Assembly (NCBI RefSeq): GCF_041080835.1
Contig: NZ_CP129683.1
Coordinates: 1-64,000 of the forward strand
Direction: 5' to 3'
From: Bifidobacterium sp. WK012_4_13
Lineage (GTDB): Bacteria > Actinomycetota > Actinomycetes > Actinomycetales > Bifidobacteriaceae
DNA length: 64,000 nt
How positions within the stretch are numbered: position 1 is the first letter of the stretch; the number at the start of each line of letters is the position of its first letter. The notes below the pieces were generated by a model. That model saw only the letters and a program-made list of their open reading frames with translations. It was not told where the DNA came from and did no database searches. The translations under genes and the position numbers were made by a program. Of this stretch, positions 48,882-59,392 are shown in pieces.

Positions 48882-48946
48882 GCGCTTGATTCATCCGATG
48901 TGGCGCGCCTGTGCAGGATATTAGGCGTACGGCATCGGGGTCGGAA

Positions 48947-49873
48947 CTATTGCCTGTTCGAAGTCACAGGAAACCAATGCTTGTAGATGTACGAGAAATT
49001 GCGATTGCCATAGCTCGAGCACGCGTTGCCTTCGCCGACGACTGCAGCAAGGGCTGCGCCGTTCGGCTGATAGGGTGTGTAGATGTAGAGCAGCGCCGTC
49101 GCACGGTTTTCGATGTAGACCTTCGTCCCGCCGCATGAGGCGGTCGGACTGTAGGCGATGTAGTTCAGCTGACCTGAATGGTATGAATATTCGGAAGCGT
49201 GGGCGAGATAGTATCTGAATCGCTTGGCCGACCCATACACCTGCTTGAAGAATCCTGCGTAGGCTGGATCGCAGTCAGCGTCATCGGGGCATGACAGGCC
49301 CATGGCCGACTTGTACTGCCAGGCGGTCGGACTGGTTGACGTGACGAGCTGCTGCTCCTTCTGCAGCAGCGTGATCAGGACCTTCTGGCTTATGCCGCAG
49401 GACCGGGCGACTCCGTCGATGATCGTCGCGGCGGATTGGCCTTTCCCGCCCTTGTATGCCTTGCATAGGGAATCGGCCGCGATGTCCGTGGTGTTCTGCG
49501 TATAGTTCCTCAGACATGAGCTGCCCTGGCATGCGCTGTTTCTCTCGTCGAGGAAGGTCTTCACGGATGAGGCGGTCATCGTCGTGCTGTCGAAGAACTG
49601 GGAATCGCTGACGATCTTTCCTGGGTTGAAGTCGTAGCGTGTGCTGAACTGTTCCTGCCGCTGCTGGGCCTGCTGCACGGCAAGCTCATATTGCCACCAA
49701 CGAATTCCCAGCATGATCAGCGTCATGGCAACGATGACCGCAATCGTCGAGCTTGAGCACAGTACGATCCTCTTGGCGAAGGACATGCGGCGCCATCGCC
49801 GTACGATGGCGTTCCCGCGCTGTCTGCGTGGCGATTCGTGCTTGTGTCTGGATTGGTGCTTAGTGGCTTTCAT
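48947..49873 (-). CDS. Secreted or membrane-anchored Cys-rich protein, actinobacterial hemagglutinin-like
   Basis: A 308-residue protein with a basic cytoplasmic start (HQSRHKHESPRRQRGN), one membrane helix near residues 37-60 and an outside domain. The domain has paired Cys residues (SACQGSSC, SCPDDADC) and the blocks ISQKVLITLLQKEQQLVTS, YIYTPYQPN and CSSYGNRNFSYIYKHWF. These blocks recur in secreted actinobacterial proteins sometimes labelled hemagglutinin. A cell-wall role is plausible, but the activity is not known. It is convergent with the acyltransferase-like gene and runs in the same direction as hrpA. Confidence 0.7.
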   Translation of the reverse strand: MKATKHQSRHKHESPRRQRGNAIVRRWRRMSFAKRIVLCSSSTIAVIVAMTLIMLGIRWWQYELAVQQAQQRQEQFSTRYDFNPGKIVSDSQFFDSTTMTASSVKTFLDERNSACQGSSCLRNYTQNTTDIAADSLCKAYKGGKGQSAATIIDGVARSCGISQKVLITLLQKEQQLVTSTSPTAWQYKSAMGLSCPDDADCDPAYAGFFKQVYGSAKRFRYYLAHASEYSYHSGQLNYIAYSPTASCGGTKVYIENRATALLYIYTPYQPNGAALAAVVGEGNACSSYGNRNFSYIYKHWFPVTSNRQ

Positions 49874-49961
49874 CGCTCTCCATACTAGCGAGACCCTTGT
49901 GGAAAAGGCTGAAAGCGTCTGTGACGCCCACTATGCCTTTGCTCCTTATCTTGCCCGTCCC

Positions 49962-52900
49962 CTATGCCTGCAGCTGTTTGCGGATGCGCTGCAGGCTCAC
50001 CGCCTGGGCGGTTCCCAGCTCCTGCGCCCAGAGGGAAACGAAGAATTCCTCAAGCAGCCAGCGTGAGAGTTCGGCGTCTGTCATCAGCCGATCCCTTCGA
50101 GCCCCTGCGGGCTCGCCCGCAGCGCTCTTCTGAGCTGCGACGACCAGCTGCCTTGCTTCGTCCGCCTGCCAGGCCCAGCGGACATCACGCGACTTGTCCT
50201 TCTTCGCCTTGTCCAGACGGATGATGTCGGCATGGAGGAAGCGTTCGATATGTGGCAGCTCCTCGCCCGGGGTGTCATGCAGAAAGGCCGGATGAACCAG
50301 GCCTGACATATGCTCACGGATCGACTGCAGCACGGCCAGCAGCGGAAGGTCGGCAGGCCCTGAGATCGCAGCGTCCAACTGGGCGTATCGCTTCATGATG
50401 CGAATCACATCGTGTGCGACGGCATACACCGTGTCCTCATAGACCTCGCGAACGTCATCGATCGACTGTGCCAGGGTCTGATCGGAACTGACGCCATCGA
50501 TGCGGGGGAGCAGTCGCTTGACCGCGGCATATTGCAGATCCCGTGTCAATGCCTTCGTGCTCGGGTATGGTGTGGCGGCGAGCATCAGCGCCTCCTCTCC
50601 CAGCCATCGAGACGATATGCGTTCAGGTGGCATCCGCAGGGCTTCGAATGCGGCATCCCACAGCATTTCGCGATGCGATATGGTCGTCGCTCCTGCCTGA
50701 TGCAGCAGCTTGCTCTGCTCGACGGGCTTGCCCTTGCTCGCCGCTTCCGCGGCCCGCCTGCCCACCTGCCTTCTGGCAGCGGCCTTGGATTCGTCGGCGA
50801 AGCGATGCTGCAGCTCAGTCAACGACTTTCCTGAGCCAAGTACACGAATGCCTCGCTTGCGGCGATGGTGCGAATGATGGCTGCGAGACCGGTTGTCGAC
50901 TGAGCCGGAATCCGCGCCGGCGCCTTTGCCTCCCTCATTGTCACCGGCAGGTGCTTCGACGACGAAGGTCATCCTCGTGTAGTCGGGCATGCGTCCGCGC
51001 TGCTCGTCGTTGAAGATGCCTGGATGAATCTGTGCATCCGATATCTCTATGGCCGCCTCGGTGAAGGCCTGCGTGAATTCTGGCCACTGGCTCGTTCCAC
51101 CGAGGGAAGGGCTTTCAGAGCTTTCCCTGGGCATCTCGGCGTGTGGGCTTGTGGCTGAGGCCGTTCCCGATGCTGAACTCAACGCTGCTCCCGATGCCAG
51201 GTCGTCCGGCGACGCGTCGACCCCGGGGAGCTGCGGGTAGTGAAGCCCTATCCAGCGCCGAATCGACTGCGCCGTGTCGGGGGCCGGGACGAACTGGACC
51301 CTCAGCGCCTTTGGCAGCGACTTGATCGTCGAAAGAATCACATCGTCCAGGAATCCCGGAACGTTCCATGTGAATTCCTGCGGACTCAGACGTGCGAGCA
51401 GCTTCACGGGAACATGAACGCTCACGCCGTCGTCCTTCGCCTGCGGGTTGTATACGTAGCTCAGACGAAGCGTGTAGGGGGAGCCATCACTGGCAATTCC
51501 ACTCCAATGGTCTGGGTAATCGGCAAGATCCTGTGCAGTCGAGTCCTGCAGACGCTCGATGCTGTCAGGGTCGAAGTCGAGCAGATGGGGATGCTGCTGA
51601 TGCTCGTGCTTCCACCAGCTGCCCAGAGCCGCGACCGAGGTGATGTCATCCGGGAGGACGCGGTCATAGAAGTCGTGGAGATCCTCGTCGCTCACGCTTT
51701 CGCCGATGTTACGGGTGCGGCTGCTCTCGTCATCGGCCTGCGCCAGGATAGACCGGTTGACTTCGATGAATCGGTCATAGGGGAACCGCTGCTGGATATC
51801 TCCCTCGACCAGACCCTGCCGTATCAGGAAGTCTCGCGCCTCGACCGGATTGATGGAACCCCATTGCACGGTTTTTCCCTGCACGATGGGCAGACCATAG
51901 AGCAGGACCTTCGCGCTTGCTATCGCGCTGCCATGCGAAGCCGCCCAATGAGGCTCGGCATAGGTCGTGCGGGTCAGCGGACCTGCAAGCGATTCCGCCC
52001 ACTCCGGATTGATGTTCGCGGCATAGCGGGCCCAAAGCCGTGAGGTTTCGACCAGACCGGTCACCATGACCCACGGCGGTGGCGTCTTGGCCACTCCTGA
52101 GGCGGGAAACAGGGCGAAATGAGTGTTCCTGGCACCCTGATACTCATTGTGGGACATCTTCTGCGCCCGTTTCATCGCCCGGGCGCGCGCCGCCCCACTG
52201 AGGCCTGCGAAGTCGGATGCCTTGGGCTCACGGATGACCTGCATGCCCATATTCGACAGCAGTCCGGCGAGCATCGAACGGTGGATGCCCTCATCATCCC
52301 ATGAGCATATGAGGCTATGCGCGGCCTGCCTGCCCATCTCAAGCTCTCGAACCGCGAGCTCTGGCCTTGATGACGGCAGTGGCTCGCCAACCTTGAACTT
52401 CAGCTCATGACACATCTGTGCCAGCTGACGGAAGAGGTCACGCCACTGGCGCATGCGTACATAGCTCATCATCTCCGACTTGCACAGACGTCGCAGGGTC
52501 CCGTTTCCCGGATCGCCATCGGCCTGGAAGAAGCGGTCCCAGATGTTCAGTGCGGTCAGAAAATCGCTGCTCCGATCGACATAGCGATTATGGATGCGGT
52601 CCGATTCCTCACGCTTGTCCTGCGGGCGCTCGCGCGGATCCTGCAGGCTGAGGAATGCCACGATCACCAGCACGGCGGCAAGGGTGTTCGGAGTGTTGCC
52701 GGCGGCTTCCACGACCATTCTGCCAAGGCGGATGTCTATGGGGATCCTGGCAAGCCTGCGACCCACAGCCGTAAGCCGAACCTCAGCGTGAGAGCCCTTG
52801 TTCGGTGCGATGGCCTTCAGCTCCGTCAGCTCATTGAAGCCGTCAGAGACCGCACGCATGTCAGGAGGGTCGATGAAGCCGAAGTCCGTCACGTCGCTTG

Positions 52901-54179
52901 CCGTCTTCGCGACGCCGACCGAAAGCATGTGCAGGACGACAGCCCCCAGAGAGGTACGAAGAATCTCGGGTTCGGTGAACTTCGGACGCGTCTCGTAATC
53001 CTCGGAGGAATAGAGGCGAATGGCAATGCCATCGGCGATACGGCCGCAACGGCCTGAGCGCTGGTCGGCGCTCGCCTGCGAAATGTCCTCGATGGGCAGA
53101 CGCTGCACCTTCGCCGACTTCGAGTATCTGCTGATACGGGCAGTGCCCGGATCGACGACATATCGAATGCCTGGAACGGTGAGCGAGGTCTCGGCGACAT
53201 TCGTCGCTATCACGATGCGCTGATGCTGGTGATGCTCGAAGACCCTGTGCTGATCCTTCGATGACAGCCGTGCGAACAATGGCAGTATCTCGATCGCATC
53301 GGGTCGGCGCATGCCTGAGGTGCGTGGGCCGAAGTGCCTGTTCAGAGCGGTTTCGAACTCATGGATGTCACGCTCGCCGGATGCGAAGACCAGTATGTCC
53401 CTCGCACCCTGGTCGTGGGACGATATCGTGACCAATTCGGTGCATGCGCGTGCCACGCCGTCCGGAACGTCAAGCGCGTCATCGTCGTCGCTTGAACTTC
53501 GTGGGCCTGCCAGGCCTGACATGCGGTGGTTGCCGGCGAACCCATCGACGTGATTCATCAATGCCGGGGGAGAGTCCAGCGGCTCATAGACGATCTGAAC
53601 CGGATACGTCCGCCCGGACACTTCGATGATGGGCACCTTGGCGTGCAGGGCCTTGGAGAAATGCTTCTGGAACTTTTGCGAATCGATCGTGGCAGAGGTG
53701 ATGACGAGCTTCAGCTCGCGGCGCTGGGGGAGCAAGGCGGTCAGATATCCGAGAAGGAAGTCGATGTTCAGGCTGCGTTCATGGGCTTCATCGATGACGA
53801 TCGTGTCATAGGCAGTCAGCTTCGGATCGCGTTGAATCTGAGCCAGCAGTATGCCGTCGGTGACGACGCGCAGACGGGTCTGCGGGGAGCTTTCGTCGGT
53901 GAACCTAACCTGGAAACCCACTTCGCCGCCAAGGTGAACGCCGAGTTCGCCTGCGATGCGCTCTGCCACGGTTCGGGCGGCGATTCTGCGGGGCTGCGTA
54001 TGGACGATCTGGTGGCCGTGGGTCCCACGCCCCATCTGCAGCAGTATCTTTGGTATCTGCGTGGTCTTTCCCGAACCGGTCTGTCCGGAGACGATGACCA
54101 CCTGTGACTTGCGAACCGCCTGCTCGATCTCGTTTCGAGCGGCGCTGACCGGAAGTTCCTGAGGATAATTAAATCTCAT
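49962..54179 (-). CDS. hrpA: ATP-dependent RNA helicase HrpA
   Basis: A large DEAH-box RNA helicase, 1405 residues. Motif I is GQTGSGKTTQIP, motif II DEAH in VIDEAHERS, motif III SATI, and motif VI QRSGRCGR. The C-terminal HrpA-specific region follows. It contains a basic, His-rich insert (RSRSHHSHHRRKRG) near residues 1150-1170. In E. coli HrpA helps resolve stalled translation. The start ATG overlaps the methyltransferase stop by three bases. Confidence 0.94.
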   Translation of the reverse strand: MRFNYPQELPVSAARNEIEQAVRKSQVVIVSGQTGSGKTTQIPKILLQMGRGTHGHQIVHTQPRRIAARTVAERIAGELGVHLGGEVGFQVRFTDESSPQTRLRVVTDGILLAQIQRDPKLTAYDTIVIDEAHERSLNIDFLLGYLTALLPQRRELKLVITSATIDSQKFQKHFSKALHAKVPIIEVSGRTYPVQIVYEPLDSPPALMNHVDGFAGNHRMSGLAGPRSSSDDDDALDVPDGVARACTELVTISSHDQGARDILVFASGERDIHEFETALNRHFGPRTSGMRRPDAIEILPLFARLSSKDQHRVFEHHQHQRIVIATNVAETSLTVPGIRYVVDPGTARISRYSKSAKVQRLPIEDISQASADQRSGRCGRIADGIAIRLYSSEDYETRPKFTEPEILRTSLGAVVLHMLSVGVAKTASDVTDFGFIDPPDMRAVSDGFNELTELKAIAPNKGSHAEVRLTAVGRRLARIPIDIRLGRMVVEAAGNTPNTLAAVLVIVAFLSLQDPRERPQDKREESDRIHNRYVDRSSDFLTALNIWDRFFQADGDPGNGTLRRLCKSEMMSYVRMRQWRDLFRQLAQMCHELKFKVGEPLPSSRPELAVRELEMGRQAAHSLICSWDDEGIHRSMLAGLLSNMGMQVIREPKASDFAGLSGAARARAMKRAQKMSHNEYQGARNTHFALFPASGVAKTPPPWVMVTGLVETSRLWARYAANINPEWAESLAGPLTRTTYAEPHWAASHGSAIASAKVLLYGLPIVQGKTVQWGSINPVEARDFLIRQGLVEGDIQQRFPYDRFIEVNRSILAQADDESSRTRNIGESVSDEDLHDFYDRVLPDDITSVAALGSWWKHEHQQHPHLLDFDPDSIERLQDSTAQDLADYPDHWSGIASDGSPYTLRLSYVYNPQAKDDGVSVHVPVKLLARLSPQEFTWNVPGFLDDVILSTIKSLPKALRVQFVPAPDTAQSIRRWIGLHYPQLPGVDASPDDLASGAALSSASGTASATSPHAEMPRESSESPSLGGTSQWPEFTQAFTEAAIEISDAQIHPGIFNDEQRGRMPDYTRMTFVVEAPAGDNEGGKGAGADSGSVDNRSRSHHSHHRRKRGIRVLGSGKSLTELQHRFADESKAAARRQVGRRAAEAASKGKPVEQSKLLHQAGATTISHREMLWDAAFEALRMPPERISSRWLGEEALMLAATPYPSTKALTRDLQYAAVKRLLPRIDGVSSDQTLAQSIDDVREVYEDTVYAVAHDVIRIMKRYAQLDAAISGPADLPLLAVLQSIREHMSGLVHPAFLHDTPGEELPHIERFLHADIIRLDKAKKDKSRDVRWAWQADEARQLVVAAQKSAAGEPAGARRDRLMTDAELSRWLLEEFFVSLWAQELGTAQAVSLQRIRKQLQA

Positions 54180-54904
54180 ATAGCGAGATGCTCCGTCTCA
54201 TGTTTCTGGCTTTGCGATGAGGTGACCTCGGCCTCGCGTCCATCGTCGCCAGCGGCGTTGCGATGAAGATGAAGTATTCTGAAGCCCTTTGAGGATGCCG
54301 TCTTCTCAATGTCCCACTCTGGCGGGGCATCCGCGCGCTCTCGCGGGTTGAGGGTCTGCTCGAGCCAGGATTTCAAGGAATCGGCTCCAAGGTTCTTCTG
54401 CACGACAAGATATGCGTCGCCATCGGCATTCAGCAGAGCCAGATAGCGCAGCAGCAAGGCATGCAGCTCGGCCTTTCCGACGCGGATGGGAGGATTGGAC
54501 CATATCAGATCGAATGTCAGGCCCTCGGGAAGTCCATCTGGTGTGAATGCGAATACATTCTTGCAATCATTGCGCTGAGCATTGCTCACTGTCAGTTCGA
54601 CGGCTCGTTCATTGACGTCCACACCCACTACCTGCGCGTCAGGAGACTCCTTGGACAAGGTAAGCGCTATGGGTCCCCACCCACAGCCCAGGTCGAGGAA
54701 TCGGCCGTGCGCTGGGGGAAGTGGCGCATGTCTGAGCAAAACCGACGTACCCAGGTCCACGCGGTTCATCGAGAAGACCCCGTGCGAGCTTTCCACATCC
54801 ATCTCATGGCCGCGCAGGGTCACGTGCAGCGCTCGCCGCACATCCGGGGTCTGCGGATGTGCGGAAAAGTACTGTCCATGTGATGCATTCTCTGGTGTAA
54901 CCAT
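54176..54904 (-). CDS. Class I SAM-dependent methyltransferase (RsmC/RlmG type)
   Basis: A 242-residue methyltransferase. The SAM-binding block is FLDLGCGWGPIALTL, and the catalytic block SNPPIRVGKAELHALL is the NPP motif of N2-guanine rRNA methyltransferases. It resembles the C-terminal half of RsmC; the target base is not certain. ATG at 54904 (MVTPENASHGQYF) has GGCAGGG upstream. The upstream open frame is Arg- and His-rich and does not look like protein. Its end overlaps hrpA. Confidence 0.82.
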   Translation of the reverse strand: MVTPENASHGQYFSAHPQTPDVRRALHVTLRGHEMDVESSHGVFSMNRVDLGTSVLLRHAPLPPAHGRFLDLGCGWGPIALTLSKESPDAQVVGVDVNERAVELTVSNAQRNDCKNVFAFTPDGLPEGLTFDLIWSNPPIRVGKAELHALLLRYLALLNADGDAYLVVQKNLGADSLKSWLEQTLNPRERADAPPEWDIEKTASSKGFRILHLHRNAAGDDGREAEVTSSQSQKHETEHLAI

Positions 54905-55289
54905 GCCAACCCTGCCCTTTGCTCGCTGCGTCCCTATCATGCGTTCCGCATGATTTCGCCTATCATGTACATGCTCGTTGATCCGTCTGCCCACACAGTG
55001 CCTGTACAATGTCCACACAGTGTCCACGTACTTCCCCACATAGTGTCTGCACGGCGCTGAGCCGGAGGCGTGCGTAGACCTCGTCAGGCCGTTCGGTGGA
55101 TACGGCAATCGCATGCCGTGTGACCGTCGCATGGCGAGGATTCCATCGCCAGTGAACTTGTCGCAACACGTGATGATAATACATGGAATATGGTAAGCGA
55201 TGCGCGGATTTCCAATCTCATAATCCTACCCGCATGGCATAACCAGAGCATAATTTCATCGTGAACCAACAATAGCGTGTGCAGCAGAG
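54905..55289. other. Divergent gap between the methyltransferase and hflX
   Basis: A degenerate CACACAGTG/GTCCACA-type repeat occupies 54991-55050. The rest, down to hflX, shows ATAATACATGG and ATAATTTCATC stretches that could hold promoters. No gene is supported. Confidence 0.55.
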
Positions 55290-56981
55290 GTGCAATTGAA
55301 GCATTTTTTCGAAGAGAATCCAACACAGCGGCAGACTGTGCCATCGACCGTCCGAACGGATGACGAGATGGAGGCCGCGGATCTGAATCATCGCTCAGAT
55401 GAAGTCCGGCATGGAAGCGGGAATCATGATGCAGGGGCGGCGCGCTTATCCGGTGGGCCAGTCGACACAGCTTCGACTGTGCAATCCCATCGTGATGAAC
55501 TGGATGACCAGGATTCCCATCTGAACGATTCCACGGCTGCCGATGGATCCGAAATTCTCGCTGGGCGTTCCGAAGTGCTCCACGATGACCGTGGCGTGCA
55601 AGGACTGCCAGAGGAATGGCAGGAACGCGAACAGCGCAATGAACTGCGTCATGTTGCGGGCATCGGAGAGCTTGAGGACGTCACCGAGGTCGAATATCGC
55701 AAGGTTCGCCTTGAACGGGTCGTTCTGGCAGGAGTGTGGTCCAGCGCGGAGACAAGCTTTGCGAAGGCCGAGGAATCCCTCCGGGAGCTTGCCGCCCTGG
55801 CGGAGACAGCCGGCGCCCAGGTGCTCGATGGTGTGCTGCAGCAGAGAACGAAGCCTGACTCCGCGACGTATCTAGGCTCGGGGAAGGCGTATGAACTTGC
55901 AGGACTGGTGGCTGGGATCGAGGCCGACACGATAATCGTGGACGATGACCTCCACCCTTCACAGCGACGTGCATTGGAAGACGTTACGAAGGTCAAGGTC
56001 GTCGACCGGACTGCGGTCATTCTCGACATCTTCGCCCAGCATGCGACCAGCCGTGAGGGAAAGGCCCAGATAGAGCTCGCACAGCTTGAATACATGCTCC
56101 CCCGGCTGCGTGGCTGGGGTGGTTCGCTGTCCAGGCAGGCTGGCGGGCAGGCAGCTGGACAGGCTGGTGGCATCGGTTCGAGAGGCCCTGGCGAGACCAA
56201 GATCGAAATGGACCGTCGTGTGATTCGCACGCGCATCGCCAAGCTGCGCCGACAGATAGCGAGGATGGAACCGGCGCGAAACGTGAAGCGGGGCTCTCGC
56301 AGAAGATACGACATGCCAACCGTCGCCGTCGTCGGATACACCAACGCAGGAAAGTCCTCACTGACCAACAGGCTCACCGGATCTGGCGAACTTGTCGAAA
56401 ATGCCTTGTTCGCGACCTTGGACACTGCCGTGCGCCGCGCTGAGACGCACGACGGGCGCGTCTACGCATATGTGGATACGGTCGGCTTCGTCCGGCGCCT
56501 GCCGACGCAGCTGGTCGAAGCGTTCAAATCGACCTTGGAGGAGGTGGGGTTCGCCGACATCATCATCCATATCGTCGATGGGTCTCACCCCGATCCCTTC
56601 TCGCAGATCGATGCGGTCAATGCAGTGCTTGAGGATATTCCGGGAACGGCATCGATACCCCGCATCATCGTGTTCAACAAGGTGGATTCGATCACGGACG
56701 TGGTGCGGCAGCGGCTCCGTCAGCTCATGCCTTCGGCATATCTGGTCTCTGCCAGAACCGGCGAGGGTCTGGATGAGCTCAAGGAGGCGATCGAGAGCAT
56801 GCTTCCCGTTCCGGACGTTCACGTCGATGCGGTGCTTCCCTATGCGAGTGGTTCGCTGATTTCCGAAATACGCGAACGTGGCAGGGTCATGTCAGTCGAC
56901 TATCTCGACCGGGGAGTGCGAATACAGGCTGATGTCGATAACAGACTTGCGGCCCGCGTCGTGGACCAGGCGGTTGGCTAA
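55290..56981 (+). CDS. hflX: GTPase HflX
   Basis: A ribosome-associated GTPase that splits stalled ribosomes under stress. The 563-residue protein has the HflX N-terminal domain (LERVVLAGVW, LAALAETAGAQVLD, YLGSGKAYEL). A Gly/Gln-rich linker (GGQAAGQAGG) leads to RGPGETKIE and the GTPase core: GYTNAGKSSLTNRL, DTVGFV, FNKVD. The first 115 residues are variable and acidic. The start GTG at 55290 is not well supported; ATG at 55368 is an alternative. Confidence 0.93.
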   Translation: MQLKHFFEENPTQRQTVPSTVRTDDEMEAADLNHRSDEVRHGSGNHDAGAARLSGGPVDTASTVQSHRDELDDQDSHLNDSTAADGSEILAGRSEVLHDDRGVQGLPEEWQEREQRNELRHVAGIGELEDVTEVEYRKVRLERVVLAGVWSSAETSFAKAEESLRELAALAETAGAQVLDGVLQQRTKPDSATYLGSGKAYELAGLVAGIEADTIIVDDDLHPSQRRALEDVTKVKVVDRTAVILDIFAQHATSREGKAQIELAQLEYMLPRLRGWGGSLSRQAGGQAAGQAGGIGSRGPGETKIEMDRRVIRTRIAKLRRQIARMEPARNVKRGSRRRYDMPTVAVVGYTNAGKSSLTNRLTGSGELVENALFATLDTAVRRAETHDGRVYAYVDTVGFVRRLPTQLVEAFKSTLEEVGFADIIIHIVDGSHPDPFSQIDAVNAVLEDIPGTASIPRIIVFNKVDSITDVVRQRLRQLMPSAYLVSARTGEGLDELKEAIESMLPVPDVHVDAVLPYASGSLISEIRERGRVMSVDYLDRGVRIQADVDNRLAARVVDQAVG

Positions 56982-57054
56982 ACGTCAACTCGTCTCGTTA
57001 GAGTGGGACTGAAATATCATCACGAGAGCCCGGCCAGTCTTCGGGTCATTCTAG

Positions 57055-58029
<975 letters not shown>

Positions 58030-58049
58030 TTCCTTTCGCCAAGGCGATG

Positions 58050-58083
58050 GTGGGGATTCCCTCTAGGGGGAGTCCCCACTTTC
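58050..58083 (+). terminator. Rho-independent terminator after ldh
   Basis: GTGGGGATTCCC pairs with GGGGGAGTCCCCAC around a TCTA loop and is followed by TTTCATT. Confidence 0.85.
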
Positions 58084-58224
58084 ATTGTTGCGCGCAGGAG
58101 CTCCGATGATCTTGGTCCTTCGTGACCTATGGAGAAGCGCCGTCAGACTCGCCATATGACAACGATTGGGCTGGTAAATGGCCAACCAAGCCTGTATCGT
58201 GGGCAGTCCAGGGATTGGAGTGGC

Positions 58225-59163
58225 ATGGAATCGGCACGTGAGCGGACAGATGAAAGACAGGCCAGACAGCATCAGCGAACGTTGAGCCTTACCCTCGGTC
58301 TGACCTTCACCGTATTCATTGCAGAATTCGTTGGCGTTGTACTTACCGGCAGCCTTGCCCTGCTCGTTGACGTCGGCCATATGCTGACCGACGTGTCCGT
58401 ACTGATAGCATCCACCATAACCGCCGCATTGATGCGTCGGCGTCCAACCGAAAACAAGACCTGGGGCTGGGCCCGTCTTGAAGTGATCACTGCCGCTGCA
58501 GGGTCCACCGTATTGCTCCTCGTCGGCATATATGCACTCGTGGAATCGGCTTTGCGCCTGATCGGAGTCCAGACAGCCGAAGTGCGCGATATAGATCTGA
58601 TGCTGGTGTTCGGCGTGATCGGTCTGCTCGCGAACATCGCGTCGCTGTTTATCCTGCAATCGTCACACAACGATAATCTGAACATGCGCGCAGCCTTTCT
58701 CGAGGTGACGAACGATGCATTGGGATCGGTTGGCGTCATCGTTGCAGCGCTCGTCGTGATCTTCACTGGATGGACGGACGCCGATGCGCTCGCCGGTGGC
58801 GTCATCGCCTTGCTCATGATTCCACGCGCGCTTCGACTGATTACGAAAAGTCTCAAGGTTCTTCTTGAGGAGACGCCACGAGGGCTGGATCTGAAGGCGG
58901 TCCGCGATCATCTTGACCGTGTGCCCGGCGTCGTGGCGGTTCATGATTTGCATGCCAGCACGGTTGCCACCGGCATGACACAGCTGAGTGCCCACGTCGT
59001 GGTGCATGGCGACCTTAGCGATGGTCAGCGAGCCGAGATACTCCGAAGCATGCAAGTCTGCCTAAGAACTCACTTTCCAGTGAGCATCGACCACACCACC
59101 TTCCAGATCGAGCCTGAAGGCTACGAGCAGCGATATGAGGCGACGATGCAGATTCACGTCTGA
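58225..59163 (+). CDS. Cation diffusion facilitator (zinc efflux type)
   Basis: A six-helix metal/proton antiporter of 312 residues. The helix 2 metal motif is DVGHMLTDV (HxxxD). The matching helix 5 motif is LEVTNDALGS, where the usual His is Glu. The cytoplasmic C-terminal domain includes VPGVVAVHDLHASTV. Zinc is the likely substrate, but the Glu could alter preference. ATG at 58225 has GGAG upstream; the longer frame before it contains no membrane segment. Confidence 0.87.
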   Translation: MESARERTDERQARQHQRTLSLTLGLTFTVFIAEFVGVVLTGSLALLVDVGHMLTDVSVLIASTITAALMRRRPTENKTWGWARLEVITAAAGSTVLLLVGIYALVESALRLIGVQTAEVRDIDLMLVFGVIGLLANIASLFILQSSHNDNLNMRAAFLEVTNDALGSVGVIVAALVVIFTGWTDADALAGGVIALLMIPRALRLITKSLKVLLEETPRGLDLKAVRDHLDRVPGVVAVHDLHASTVATGMTQLSAHVVVHGDLSDGQRAEILRSMQVCLRTHFPVSIDHTTFQIEPEGYEQRYEATMQIHV

Positions 59164-59203
59164 GTGCGGATCGTTTCTATTGCCTGATTCCATGTGAGCA
59201 TGG

Positions 59204-59246
59204 GTCTGTCGTCTGTCATCTGTCATCTGCCGCATGTCATCTGTCG
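59204..59246. repeat. Short TCTGTCA-type tandem repeat
   Basis: Several degenerate copies of TCTGTCR/ATGTCATC lie in the gap between the convergent cation-transporter and lexA genes. The rest of that 229-base gap has more degenerate words (ATCGAGAT, TTGTGGCC). Confidence 0.7.
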
Positions 59247-59392
59247 TCGGAGGGGAGTGCCGTCTGCGTCACGGTTCCTACGTTGCCATTGAGATAGGAA
59301 AGAATCGAGATAGAAAATAATCGAGGCAGGAATAATTGTGGCCAGACTATTTGTGGCCGGAGATAAAGGAAGAGACGAAGGAAGAGGAAGCC

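Noticed and set aside
54905..55132. N-terminal extension of the methyltransferase
   Set aside because: The upstream residues are rich in Arg, His and Cys, run through repeats, and a better-placed ATG with a ribosome site follows.
55133..55289. Small RNA gene in the hflX upstream gap
   Set aside because: No stable hairpin with a terminator was found; only promoter-like AT stretches.
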